Part shown: piece after piece, positions 36,737 to 47,837 of the stretch
Numbering within the stretch: position 1 is the stretch's first letter
How the letters are laid out: the number at the start of each line of letters is the position of its first letter
Assembly (NCBI RefSeq): GCF_018691265.1
Contig: NW_024881321.1
Span: 22,294,198 to 22,358,197 of the forward strand
Direction of reading: 5' to 3'
Source of the DNA: Tyto alba
Lineage: Eukaryota > Chordata > Aves > Strigiformes > Tytonidae
Length of the DNA stretch: 64,000 nt
Notes under the pieces: generated by a model
The model's database searches: none
The model's input: the letters and a program-made list of their open reading frames with translations, nothing else
Told to the model about the DNA's origin: nothing
Position numbers and translations under genes: made by a program

Positions 36737-38969
36737 ATAGAAATCTTCTAATTCTGAGAGTCATTCAGAACACCCAATTTAGATTTTTTCTGTGTATAGC
36801 TTTACAGACTCATCAAGAACTTCCAATGACTATCAATTAACAAGCAATGGCCCATAAGTTTTTATTTACAATTTAAGTCATCCTGCTACTGAACAAAGGC
36901 ACAGAAATTTTTTAATTTAAAAAATGAAGTCATCCTGCTATAGCCTGTAACATTTTACAGGATGAATCACTCTACTTAGCATTACAAACCTACTCACTGC
37001 TTTAGATCTCCATGCTTTAAAATATTTTATAATATTTTAATGTAGTAGATCAGTGAAATTTTTCTGTAATTGCTTTTATGATTCTTGCATCCAAGATGTC
37101 ATAGCTATTCATTTGAAAATGATTAATTTTAGCAGACTTCTTAAACCTTTTAATTTGTTGCAAACATTTTCTATCCTCTTTGAATAACATAGAATTGATA
37201 TGCCATCCTGTATTCCAAATAGAAATTATGATACATTTATAACACTTATTTAATTTATTTTTCATTTAACATCAAAACCACCTTTACATTATCATGACTG
37301 TAGAGTGACGCTGTTTTTACATTGATTTTCTGTGTTCATAAATTCATAGCATTTAAAATTGAATATAATTTTGATATAACTTAAGCCAAATTTTTATATT
37401 TAATGGAGACTGAGACATTTTTAATTTTCTAACATCTCTTCATAGTCAGCTACATTCCTAATCACAGAACACAGATGTATGCATTCATAGAACTGTTTTC
37501 TGAGTTTGCTCTTTTGTATCTCTAACCAAAATAGCTCTTTTCTCCAACAGGGGGAGTTTATTTTTTGTTTGTAAGTAGGGTTTTGGGGGCAGGGAACAGA
37601 GGAAGAGATGTTATTTCTGTCTTTGAATGAAAAATCTGTGGAATCATTGCTTTTATTGAAATAGCTTTCAGTATTTCCAACATTTATTACTACTTTTTAT
37701 CTTAAACTATATGGTCCTATGCTATGCTGACATCATTTTTGAATTGTAAAAAATAAATTAAACTAGATTATGATTATTCAAAACTAAATAATGCATAATT
37801 GTTAATTCAGAAATTAATGCTGTTTGTCTTGTTTTAGTTTGGTTTGTTGTGTTTTTTGTTGGTTTGGTTTTTTTGTTTGTTTGGTTGTTTTGTTTTGTTT
37901 TGGTTTGGTTTTGGTTTTGTTTTCTTTTATGTCAGATGAGAGAAATTATTTGATTTACTTTGTTTACAATGCCAGAATTTGAGTTAGGACACCTTTTATT
38001 TCTGTGTATTATACCAAGTGCATTTTGTTGTTGTCAACAAGACTTTTCCAGAAAGTTTTTCTATATCTTAGTGACCACAATACATGTCAGATACTTCTAC
38101 ATGGCAGATAACAGATGGCCAGTGAATAACTTGGTTTTATTTTAGTGAGATAAGGTTGTTAAGAATGTCTCTATAATGGTGTCACATTGTAGAAGAGAAC
38201 CTGATTCTACAAACTTTTTGCTTTTTTTAGAAAATAAATGATATTGGGTTGTTTTCCATTTTTCATAAAGGTCAACATAACTACATATTATGGGAAGTAC
38301 TTTCTTTAATTTATTTTGATTTTACTACTTTCTAGTTTAATTGGAAAACTCCCAGTTCTTGTAACAGAAAACTTAATAAGCTATCATTCTATATACTACA
38401 TTATCCCTGTCACCCATTTTCTGACATTACTACAATTAGTCCCTGCTTTATTCACTTTCTTTAGCTCTCAGGTGAAGTATACTTTTATATTTAAACATGA
38501 GCTTACTCATTCACATGGAAGCTGTTTTTCATCATCACCCTTTTCATAGTTCTGTATACTTGTGTCTTCTTTAGCTCTGCTATAGATTTTAAAATAGCAT
38601 AAAAATATTTTATTTTTTTTTCTCCTGAATCTCTTCCCTAACAATTCCTAACATCTGAATCTTTTAAGCACTGCTGCACTGATATTTCTGTATACACCTA
38701 ACAGTTATAACCTCAAGACTCAATTTAATATGGTAATCGTCAACACAGAACCAGTCATTGTGTGCAAAAAGATGGGATTTTCAACATCACTTTATGCTTA
38801 TCTTCATTTACTTTCATCTGACATTTTTTAAAGTACCTACTGGGTATTCTGAAGTTATTCTGCAGTTATTCATATTTGGCTTCATCTCTGCTACTTTAAT
38901 AGAATTAGGTTTTGTTGCTTCAATATTTACCACTTGTAATTTTTGCAGTTATGTTTAACAACCAGACAC
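36737..38969. other. AT-rich non-coding DNA with a GTTT stretch
   Basis: No exon was seen. A (GTTT)n-like stretch lies at about 37831-37926. A 14-bp direct repeat AAGTCATCCTGCTA occurs at about 36877 and 36928. Short open frames (37960-38145, 38316-38549, 38758-38958) look like AT-rich noise. Confidence 0.55.
37831..37926. repeat. (GTTT)n / GT-rich low-complexity stretch
   Basis: Irregular GTTT, GGTTT and GTTTT units over nearly 100 bp, the complement of CAAA repeats seen elsewhere in the window. Confidence 0.9.
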
Positions 38970-39152
38970 AAGACTAGAATTGTAGAGTCACTGTTTGGGT
39001 TGAAAGGCACCTTTAAAGATCATCTAGTTCAAACCTCTGACCATGGTCAGGGACACCTTCCACTAGATCAGGTTCTCCAAAGCCCTGACCTTGAACAATC
39101 CCAATGATAGGGCATCCAAAATTTCTCTGGGCAACCTGTTCCGGTGTCTCAC
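38970..39152 (-). mobile_element. CR1 LINE, 3' end, antisense (first part of a split copy)
   Basis: The 3' terminus and 3' UTR of an antisense CR1: TAGAGTCACTGTTTGGGTTGA at the tip, then AAAGATCATCTAGTTC and GGGCAACCTGTTCC. The copy is interrupted at 39153 by an LTR and resumes at 39740. The TCTCAC at 39147-39152 is the duplicated target. Confidence 0.9.
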
Positions 39153-39739
39153 TGTGGGATTGTTTTTGGAGGACAATGTCCACGTTTGACAAAAGCAAGA
39201 CTTTGGCTGCATCGCAGAAGGGATGCAAAAAGAGGTGGAAGAACTGAGAGCACTGTACAGCTGGTGAATGATGAGAACATCTTGACTTTCATTGGCCAGA
39301 AGCTTTGGAAGTAGCAAGAGGGAATGTAGAAAACCAAGATAAGGATGCTGAGATCTGTCTGAAGAAAACATGCCAGGCTATGGTTGATGGGAAACATCTG
39401 GTCGTTTCTTAAACAGTGGAAAGTTTTCTACCTTGAGCTAAAAGTGTATAGAACATTGTGTTTGTGCTTGTAAAATTTAATTAACCAATAGGCTTTAGGT
39501 TAGCAGTAACTTAACTTGTAGCCGATGAGTTGTTGGGTGTATTATGGACAGGAGGTAATAACTAATCAAATGTTAGTCTTAGGCATGTGAACAGTGTGTG
39601 AAGAATTCATGTAACCAATAAAGCCTTCTGTTTATGTGTGATCAGTTGCTAGGAAGATGTATAAATGCACTTGTATCAGCAATAAAGGAATTTCGATTTC
39701 TGACTCTTAGTGAGTTGCCGGAGTCTGTGATTCTCCTCA
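39153..39739 (+). mobile_element. Solo LTR, class II (alpha/betaretrovirus-like), nested in CR1
   Basis: 587 bp from TGTGGGATTG to TTCTCCTCA, inserted into CR1. A perfect 6-bp target-site duplication TCTCAC (39147-39152, 39740-39745) flanks it, typical of alpha- and betaretroviral integrases (established knowledge). A TATAAA (39660-39665) is followed after only 15 bases by AATAAA (39681-39686). In avian leukosis virus the signal likewise sits just upstream of a very short R region, so this layout supports class II. The sequence otherwise differs from families 1 and 2. No interior remains. The minus-strand frames at 39013-39397 run through LTR and CR1 and are shadows. Confidence 0.9.
39660..39686 (+). 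promoter_or_regulatory. LTR core promoter and polyadenylation signal
   Basis: TATAAA at 39660-39665 and AATAAA at 39681-39686, so transcription start and the 3' processing site should almost coincide, implying a very short R region. A second AATAAA-like signal occurs upstream near 39615-39620 in U3 and would lie outside the transcript's R. Confidence 0.6.
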
Positions 39740-40342
39740 TCTCACCACACTCATCATAAAATATTTTTTTCTTATATCCAGTTTAAACCTAACCATTTTC
39801 AATTTAAAACCAGTGCCCCTTGTTCTGTCACTACAAGCCCTGGTAAAAAGTCTTTCTCCTTCTGTCTTATAAACCCTCTTTAAGTATTGAAAGGCTGCAA
39901 TCAGGTCTCCCAAGAGCCTTCTCTTTTCCAGGTTAACAATCCCAACTCTCTCAGCCCTTCTTCATAGGGGAGGTGCTCCAGCCCTCTGTTCATTTTCATG
40001 CCCCTTCTCTGGACCCGATCTAACAGGTCCATGTCTTTCTTGTACCGGGGGCCAAACCTCGGTGCAGTACTCCAGGTAGGGTCTCACCAGTGCAGAGTAG
40101 AGGGGCAGAATCACCTCCCTCAACCTGCTGGTCATACTGTTTTTTATGCAGCTTATAAAGATATGATTGGCTTTCTGGGCTAAAAGTGTACATTACTGGC
40201 TCAATATCCAATCTTTCATCCACTAGCATCCTCAAGTCCTTCTCTGCAGGGCTTATTTTGATCCCTTCCTCTGTACTTCTCTGCGCTTGTGGAGATTGAC
40301 CTTCAATAGGCTGATGTCTCCTGCACCTAGCTTAGGAGTAGC
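39740..40342 (-). mobile_element. CR1 LINE, remainder of split copy, antisense
   Basis: It continues the CR1 from the duplicated target through AGTGCCCCTTGTTCTGTCAC, the AAACCCTCTTTAAGTATTGAAAG phrase and the block near 40060-40110 (GGTCTCACCAGTGCAGAGTA). It goes on to the TTTCATCCACTAGCATCC region near 40215 and fades after about 40342. This covers the CR1 3' UTR and the end of ORF2. It is relatively well preserved, so it is younger than the remnants at 3215 and 18195 but older than the LTR inserted into it. Frames at 39998-40235 are not genes. Confidence 0.9.
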
Positions 40343-41298
40343 CAGAATGGGGTGTTATTTGAACTTTTCCATCTGTCATTGTTTCTCTGTGCTTCTTTTA
40401 TGGGTGTGCAGATGAGCTTTTATCACATAATCTAATGTAAAATATAATTAATTGTTCAGGTATTTCGTCCTTCACTTCCTATAGGATTTGGAGTAAATAC
40501 CATGTGGTTACAGAAAAATGTTTCTTTTCAGTTTGTTTTTTTTTCCTGATAATTTACTAATCAGACAAAACTGTGATGCAACACCCAGCCCCCCCCAAAA
40601 AAAAAGAAATAGACAAAACCAAAGAGATGTCGAAGTGGTGAAATTTTCTAAGTCTTGTTCCTTGTGAATAAATATGGAAAAGATATCCTTATACTTTTAT
40701 GCTCTGACATTATCTTCTCTGAACACTCTTCTCAGGTTTTGATCATCTAATGATCTTATAAAGTTCTCATCAAGATTTGTTCACCTTTTCTGCTTGAAGA
40801 ATCTCTTAACATTATTTTTTATGCACTCTTCTAGTATTTTCTCAATGCTTTTTTGTCCTTACTTACTGTGTTTTTAAATTTAACCTGTCAGATTTTAAGT
40901 GCTCTTATGATTTTTTTTTTTTAAAAACTTGAATTTAATACCTTTCTTTCCATGCTATTTATCCAGGACATTTTCCTTGACACATTTTTCAGACTTTATC
41001 CTGAAGCAGTATAAATTGCTTTTGAAACTATAGCATAGTATCTTCTCAAAGCTCCTGACAACTGAAAATGTTTTACTCTTTCCCACGTTTGCTTTATCGT
41101 CTTCTTTATGAACTTCCTAATTTTCATGTAGTTCACATTTTTTTCCTTGAAATGAAACATAATAGACATAGTTGTTTCTGGGTTTTGGTAATCTTGAAAA
41201 GACATTGACTCTAAGTGCATTATAGACACTCTTATAGATCAGATTTTGACAGTAATATCATAAATTTATGGCATTGACCAGGACCAGGACCAAATACA

Positions 41299-41337
<39 letters not shown>

Positions 41338-42691
41338 ACACACATATTTGCATTTTCAGCTACTTATCTGCTCTGTTCCTGGACTGTCTGAAAATTCAAT
41401 CCAATTAAGCTTTCCTAGTTTTTAGTTAGCTGTGTTCACATGATAATCATCAACATTTGTCATTGTGTTTCCTTCCTCCATCACATGGGTGATTTCATCA
41501 GATTCAGTATGTCTCATTTTCTGTTACAATCCTTATTGACTAGCTTGAAAAATGGTATTAGCATTACCTTTTTCATAATTAAGACAGGAATTTAAATGTG
41601 TTGTATGGAATATCCTTGAGTTTATTTTTGAAATAGAAATATTCTTTCACCAGCCAAAGGAAGATCTTTCCAGCATATACTTTGCACCTAGTGTCCTACA
41701 GATAGAGTCCTATATATCATTCTTCACCAAAGTTTCTGTTATTCTATGAATTCATTATCTTAACTTAAAATATCACAGAATGCATTTCTGTTATTTACTG
41801 GCATTATGTTCAGGTGTTTCAAAAAGCCATTCACTTCTGAATATGGTTTTTGTAACATACTCGTGTTTCAAACCTAACTACATATAAGCTTGATAACTGA
41901 ATCAAAAATGTTCCTGTCTTTTGGCTGATACTGCCAGTGCAAAGAGATATGTTGCCACTTTCCAAGGGAGAACATTAATACCTCAATTTCTTGTCCTTCA
42001 GATCTTGAAATACTTTTTATATGAAGTTGAGCATGGTAGCCTGGAGACAAGACTGTTTCATTCTTTGAACATTTTCTTGATGAGTTTATGCATCTCCCTT
42101 TCTCCTTCCTCAGTAGCATTGATATTGTTCTAGATATTGGTCTGCTCAAATGTGTATTTTTGAGGCATTGTTGATCTACCCCTATAACTTTTTGAGTTCC
42201 TCTTGATCAGCCACAGAAAGAGTGAGTTCCTTGTTTCAGAGGACATGAGATAGTTACCTGGTTTACCAGGGAGAATGACACTGATACAGTAAATTGAAAG
42301 CATGACATCTGACATTTATCACCTACCTGGAATATTAACCACATTTATTAGTTTAAGCTCCTTTTTACTTTCTTGTGCCAGTCTTTGGCAAAGAACATGT
42401 ATATAGCTCTATAAAAAACAGAAACTCTTCGACATGAAATGTTACCCTATTGCTTTCTTTGACTGGGTCCTTCCTGAACAAGTTATCACAAACAATCATA
42501 TATCTTTCTTGTGACTTTTCTTTCCAAGTTTTGATAATAACAGCTACAGAAGAAATATATAATTTCCTTTTACCTCATTTATAATTCTTAAGTTAAGAAT
42601 ATGCTTTTTATTGTATTTTATACACACTGAGACTGAAGATATTTTTTTTAACTACTATAAATGAACATCATATGATTAAAATTTTAACCTT
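40343..42691. other. AT-rich non-coding DNA with a CA microsatellite
   Basis: No exon was recognised. The (CA)n at 41295-41346 is listed separately. Overlapping open frames near 41874-42149 on both strands have no recognisable domain. Confidence 0.55.
41295..41346. repeat. (CA)n microsatellite
   Basis: About 20 near-perfect CA units, with TACA interruptions at both ends. Likely length-polymorphic. Confidence 0.95.
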
Positions 42692-43034
42692 TGTCAGGGA
42701 GTGCAAAGCAGGGCTGTTTCAGGAGGGCAAATAAGTTAGGAGCTGAGGGTGACCCCAGCACAGGCAATGCCTTCACTGATCAGGATGAAGTCTCACAGCA
42801 CCTGAGTAAAGAGATGAATCAGGGCCCAAGTCAGGCTGGGGGTGGCGTGTCAGGAGTGGGGTAGAACTGTAGCCAGATCTGGGTCCAGAGTCAAGTCATG
42901 ATACAGGCTCAACATGCCTGTGCAGGTCACAAACTCTCCATGGCACTGGGACCAGACTTGGCCAGAGGCTGGATTGGGCATGGGCACCCCTGTAGCATAG
43001 CTGGAACCAGTCTTCAGATCACCTGATCCTGACA
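42692..43034. mobile_element. Unrecognised 343-bp element with TG...CA ends
   Basis: A GC-rich island in AT-rich DNA with sharp limits. It begins TGTCAGG and ends CCTGACA, a perfect 7-bp terminal inverted repeat with retroviral-style TG...CA. CCTT flanks both sides (42688-42691 and 43035-43038), which would be a 4-bp target-site duplication, as left by gammaretrovirus-like integrases. I see no TATA box or AATAAA on either strand and no similarity to the other LTRs in the window. It could be a small LTR of a class I ERV, a non-autonomous DNA transposon, or an unrelated GC-rich island. The minus-strand frame 42850-43035 is probably chance. Orientation is unknown. Confidence 0.55.
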
Positions 43035-43556
43035 CCTTTTTTTTGAGAAAACATCAGTCTCAGAAAAACCCAGTCTGAAAATTCAGTAGACTAAAAGCTC
43101 CTCTGCAATTTGAGATAACAATTCTGTATAAATAGGACCAATTTTCATGAACAAAATAACTATACAGCTGTAAACTATTATTATTATAATCATTGTCATC
43201 TTCAAAACCACCAACGTTATGTTTCAACTATGCCGATTCTTTTCATCCTATTTATAACAAGAGGGGTTTGCATGAGAAAGAGTACCATCTAACTCATGGC
43301 ATTGAGTGTGGCTCAGATATTAATCTCATGTTGCATATGTATAATTTCTAAAACCTGGAGAAAAATATTCACCAATTTCTTCCAGCCGTGAAAAAAGCTG
43401 AATTATTAAAGAAGGGAAATTTATTTTACTTTATTTTCATTTTTTGTCCAATAACAATGAAGTTCTTGTCAGATTTGAACTTCATCTAATGTAAAAAAAA
43501 AAAAAAATATTTGAAATTAAAAAAAAAAAGAAAAAAAAAGTCAGAGGACCATATTT
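43035..43556. other. AT-rich spacer ending in A-rich DNA
   Basis: Unique-looking sequence, ending with A runs at about 43492-43540 immediately before the next LTR. No gene was seen. Confidence 0.55.
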
Positions 43557-44073
43557 TGTGATGGGTTGACCTTTGTTGGTTGCCAGGTGCCCACCAAGCC
43601 TCTCTAGCACTCCCTGTACTCAACAAGACATGGCAAAAAAATATGATGAAGAGCACGTGAGTTGAGATAATAAAAGTGAGATCACTTATCAATTACCATC
43701 ACAGGCAAAACAGACTCAACTTGGGAAAATTAATTTAATTTATTACCAATTAATTGTAACAGAGTAGGATAGTGAGAAATAACACAAAGCTAAGCCACCT
43801 TCCCTCCTATACCTCCCTTCTTCCCAGGCCCAACTCCATGCCACACTTCCACCAAGCATCACAGGGGAATGACGGATGAGCATTGTGGACAGTCCAGAAC
43901 ACATTGCCTCTGTTGTTCCTTCCTCCTCACCCTCTTCCCCTGCTTCATCGTGGGGTCCCTCCTATGGGAGATAGTTCTTCATAGACTTCTCTAACCTGGG
44001 TCCTTCCAACAGGGTTCTTCAAGAACTGCTCCAGCATGGCTCCTTTCCACAGGGTTCAGTCCTTCAGGAATGG
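43557..44073 (-). mobile_element. Family-1 LTR, 3' part, antisense, truncated
   Basis: It starts TGTGATGGGTTGACC on the plus strand (the sense 3' end) and proceeds through GCCAGGTGCCCACCAAG and CAAAACAGACTCAACTTGG, as in the LTR at 5146. It then shares a GC-rich stretch (TGGGGTCCCTC, ATGGGAGA) with the mosaic LTR at 31011. The sense U3 start and TATA are missing: the copy stops near 44073, exactly where CR1 sequence begins. Confidence 0.85.
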
Positions 44074-44074
44074 A

Positions 44075-44392
44075 TGAGCAGACAGGGAGATGGGTTGTAA
44101 GCTGTCTGAAAGACTGGGACAAGAGAGTGATGATCAGTAGAACAAAGTCTAATTGGAGGTCAGTAGCTAGCAGTGTACCCCCAGGACTGAATGCTGGCTC
44201 CAGTCCTGTTTTACAGCTTCATTAATGATCTGGATGATGGGGCAGAGTGTACCCTCAGCAAGTTTGCATATGATACCTAATTGATGTGCAACCTGCTCTA
44301 GGTGAACCTGCTTGAGCGTAGAGTCAGACCAGATGATCTCCAGATGTCCCTTCCAAACTTAATCACTCTGTGATTCTGTGACTACCCTTGTC
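44075..44392 (+). mobile_element. CR1 fragment: catalytic RT segment fused to 3' tail
   Basis: It contains the RT motif-C region (FINDLDDGAEC...KFAYDT, about 44217-44277), where FADD has become FAYD (codon TAT at 44269-44271), followed directly by a stop codon. Within a few bases it jumps to the CR1 3' UTR (AACCTGCTCTAGGTGAACC, about 44290) and ends TGTGATTCTGTGA. Hundreds of bases normally lying between are deleted. It abuts the truncated LTR on its left. Confidence 0.85.
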
Positions 44393-47300
44393 TTTAAATG
44401 ATTTTGTCCCAAATCTGTGGTGCTATTGTCAGATATGAGAGCCAAAGGAAATGTATATGGTGTCAAGAACTACTCAGTTTTTATCAGAGGGCTTTTCCCC
44501 TTCTTATCAGTTAACTCCATTCTAGAAATATCACTGCTTTTTCATTTATTTTCTTTGCCCTTCTTTTGGTTCACACACCTCATGCTCTATATTCTCATTA
44601 ATTTCCTCTAATACTGTTCTTCAAACTGTTTTCTGATTCTTGTATTGCATTCTCTTCTACATCTACACTGCTGCAAATTTTGTCTGAGTCCTATCCAACA
44701 GTCCTCTCTTTTGGGTTTTCTTATTTTTCTCTGCACTCCAAAACTTTGTACCTTGGACGTTCCATACTACCTGCAGCTGCTGCTGGGTCTGTGCTACTTA
44801 AATATTATCCTGTAGGTCATATATGATATGTATATCATATATGCGATATATATTTATGATATTATACTATAGCATAATAAAAGCAGTTTTATAATTGTTT
44901 TTCTAATATAAACTAACAAAATAAATTAATATAACACACTTCAACAGATAGTGGAGCAGGCACTGGAAGCCTTCCGTAAGGTTAATTAAAATCAGTAAGA
45001 CAGGGACACAGTCTTCTTGAAGCCAAGATTTTTGCTTTTGCACTGCATAGTGATTTCAGTTCAACAGGAGAACTACTATATTCTAATACCTTTTAGATCA
45101 GAGGTTCATAAAGAAGTCTTCTATCCAGGTACTCTAACCACTGCTAATTATTCAGATGTGGACAGTCATAACATGCTTTTTTTTAAAAACTGGATCAGAA
45201 TAACCTAATCCTGAGACTATTTCTTGACTCTAAAATGCCTGATTTAACTATTCAGGTAAGCAAGAAAATATGCCTGCCTGAAAAATTCAATAGACATTAG
45301 ATTTCTGACATGTTTCAAACTTCTCATCACCTCAAGTGTGTTTTCCTTGATTTCTCACCTGGTCTTAAAACATCTTTCAAGATTTTAGGGTTTGACTCAT
45401 TGGCTTAAACGTAGGTGTTTAGTGCAATTTAAGATGCCTTAGGATATCTAAGACATTTTCACAGAACTGTCAGATATGACACAGGACTTACAGGAGATTT
45501 GATCTTTTCTGGAAAGGCAGAGAAAAATTTAGTTGAATATTTTAGGGTACAGTAACTGGCACTGTATTTTGGTAGCTGAATTTATCTTTTAAATTCTCAA
45601 TGAGTATGTGCCTCTCACTAGCCTGTTTGAAAATTAATATAACAACACTTTATTCCCCATGGGACATTTAAGAATAAAAACATTAAAGATAATGAATTGC
45701 TCAGATACTATGTAAATGAAGCGTGCACTTAAAAGTGCCTAAAACACTACACTGTTTAGGTATGTGTTGCAATACTTGATGCTGACTAGAAAGGCTGACA
45801 GTAAAATTAAGAGGAAGTGCTAATATATTAGCAGAAGCCTGTGATCAATGATGTCAAATTTCAAAGTCCACAATGTCTAAATCTGTTGATATTTGAAGGA
45901 CAGAATGTGTTCTAAATAAGTAGATGGCCTAGCCTATTAAAAAAAATTTATCTGTACTATTATAAAGGGTGAATTTCTCTAAAAGAGATATTAAGAGATC
46001 CTTAAGCCTTAGTAGACTTATAAAATCATAAAATGCAAAATAAAAATGTGAGAAAAGATGTGCCATATCTTTCCACAAATTAAGCAAACAGGGAAAACCC
46101 TACTTTTTTGGCAGTGTGTTCTAAGAAATATTTTATAATCAAAAGACTACAGAAAGGACAAGTATATTATTGGTAGTCAAAGAATAGAGAAAAATGTTTC
46201 AGATAACCACAGAATTTACTTTTCTGTATTTAAATGTTTGCTTGATTTATGTCAAGAGGCTTGTAGTGAATCATCCTAGTCAATAAAAGATACTAGCCAA
46301 TGTTAACATACATGCATATTAACCATACAATGAGAAAGCAAAAATAGTAATCAGAAAAGGCAAGATAGGAAATTAAGAAAAACCAGGAAGCATAGCTAAT
46401 TCAGTTAAGAGAACACCACTACTTATTTTGGTTTGGATTCATCCTTCCTATCATTAGACATGTGTCAAGGATCTTTATGTGATCAATAAAGAGAGAAGAA
46501 TCTCCAGAAGACAATACGGACCTTAGATGGAGTGTCCCTCTGGAGACTGATTTCTTTCTACTGATTGTAAAGTGAGTGTGGAGTACTATCCATTTAACAG
46601 ACTTTTTGATTTAAAGACATAAATTTAAGTGCAAAAAAATCATGTTTATATAGGTGTTGCTTAGAATCCTACAATATACAGGAATAATAAATTAGAAGAT
46701 TTGAATACATACAAATTTAGCTACTTCATTTCTTTAAATATTAGTTATATCTATTTTTAATAAACACTTAATATTTTTTGTTATATTTTTTAATTAAAAA
46801 CATCTTACATTTGTGTTTCTGGAGAATTTTTATTCTGGCAAAGGCAGAATTCAGCTCCAGTTTAAGACTTCAGTATACATTTGCTGAGAAAATATATCAA
46901 CTTTATTTAAGGAATATCACTGCCTTGATCATAGAATAAAAGTAATGTATGCATTCTGATAGCTATTTGACCTAGGTGGAGATTAATTTCACCCAACTTG
47001 CCTATGAGCAAATTGGAATCAATGACCAACTCTCTAGTGCTACCACAATTGTTTACTGTACCAGGACCTGTACAAGCATTTACATTAAACATCTACCATT
47101 ATGATGGAAAAAGTGAGACTTAAACTGCTGTAGGGATCTGTAGAAATCTGTAGGACTGTTTTAGTTTAAATGAGAACTGCACTTTTTAAGTCTTCTGAAA
47201 TTGCCCACATACCATACTTTAGTTATGTCACAGAATAGTTCACGAGTTGGCAAACTGTATTTCTTTTAAATAAAACTATACAAGAAGAAATGCATCCATT

Positions 47301-47426
47301 GTCTTCTGTCCCATAGTAGGCATGCAGTCTACAGGACCAGACATGAGCTTGTTCAAAGAAATCACCCCCTAAGATGAATATCTTAGTCACAGAACCACCT
47401 GTTTCAATTTATAGAGCTGTTTCTAC
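44393..47426. other. AT-rich non-coding DNA, no gene seen
   Basis: About 3 kb. It contains a 12-bp-arm palindrome (44818-44843) and a block near 45390-45480 that shares a phrase with 9615 and 55550. No exon was recognised. Confidence 0.5.
44818..44843. repeat. AT palindrome (12-bp arms, 2-bp spacer)
   Basis: CATATATGATAT (44818-44829) is the exact reverse complement of ATATCATATATG (44832-44843), with GT between. It lies in a longer AT-rich stretch (to about 44875). Confidence 0.9.
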
Positions 47427-47570
47427 TTTGGTAGGTCAAGCTTGGCTAGCTACCATGTGCCCAGCAAGCTGCTCTATCATTCCTCAATCTCAACAAGACA
47501 GAGAGAGAAAATATGACAAAATAACCAAACCAAATAAACAAAACTAATTTAAAAAAAAAAAAAAAAGTCA
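47427..47570 (-). mobile_element. Family-1 LTR 3'-end fragment, antisense
   Basis: About 140 bp matching the sense-3' end of family 1 seen antisense (GGTAGGTCAAG, CTACCATGTGCCCAGCAAG, GACAGAGAGAGAAAATATGAC). It ends in a run of A at about 47551-47567. It is more diverged than the 5146 and 43557 copies. Confidence 0.65.
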
Positions 47571-47837
47571 AAACCATCTGGACCCTGCACTGAAGAGATC
47601 TAGCCTGGTGTCTTCAGGTTTTTTGCCCTGCATTGCCCATCAGACAGCAAAGTCACCCAGGATGGACCAGGACGGTTCAACACAGTGTTCAGCAGAATGA
47701 GGGGCTGTCTCGGAAACAGTGTCGTCTTGTATAGCTCAGCAGCTCTGCCCAGGTGAGCATCTTTTGCCTGTCAACTCAGGTTGCCAACAAGGAATAGCAA
47801 GGGATGCTGATGCTTGGGTTTTGGGCAGGACCCCATC
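47571..47837. other. Unrecognised moderately GC-rich block
   Basis: About 270 bp of balanced composition between an LTR fragment and a candidate LTR. It might be old ERV sequence, but I recognise no motif in it. Confidence 0.4.

Noticed and set aside
36877..36942. 14-bp direct repeat AAGTCATCCTGCTA as a target-site duplication
   Set aside because: The 37 bp or so between the copies is AT-rich and does not look like a transposon. More likely a local duplication.
46463..46500. LTR-like piece with AATAAAG near 46487
   Set aside because: There are no bounded TG...CA ends, TATA or flanking duplication. A single AATAAA is common in AT-rich DNA.
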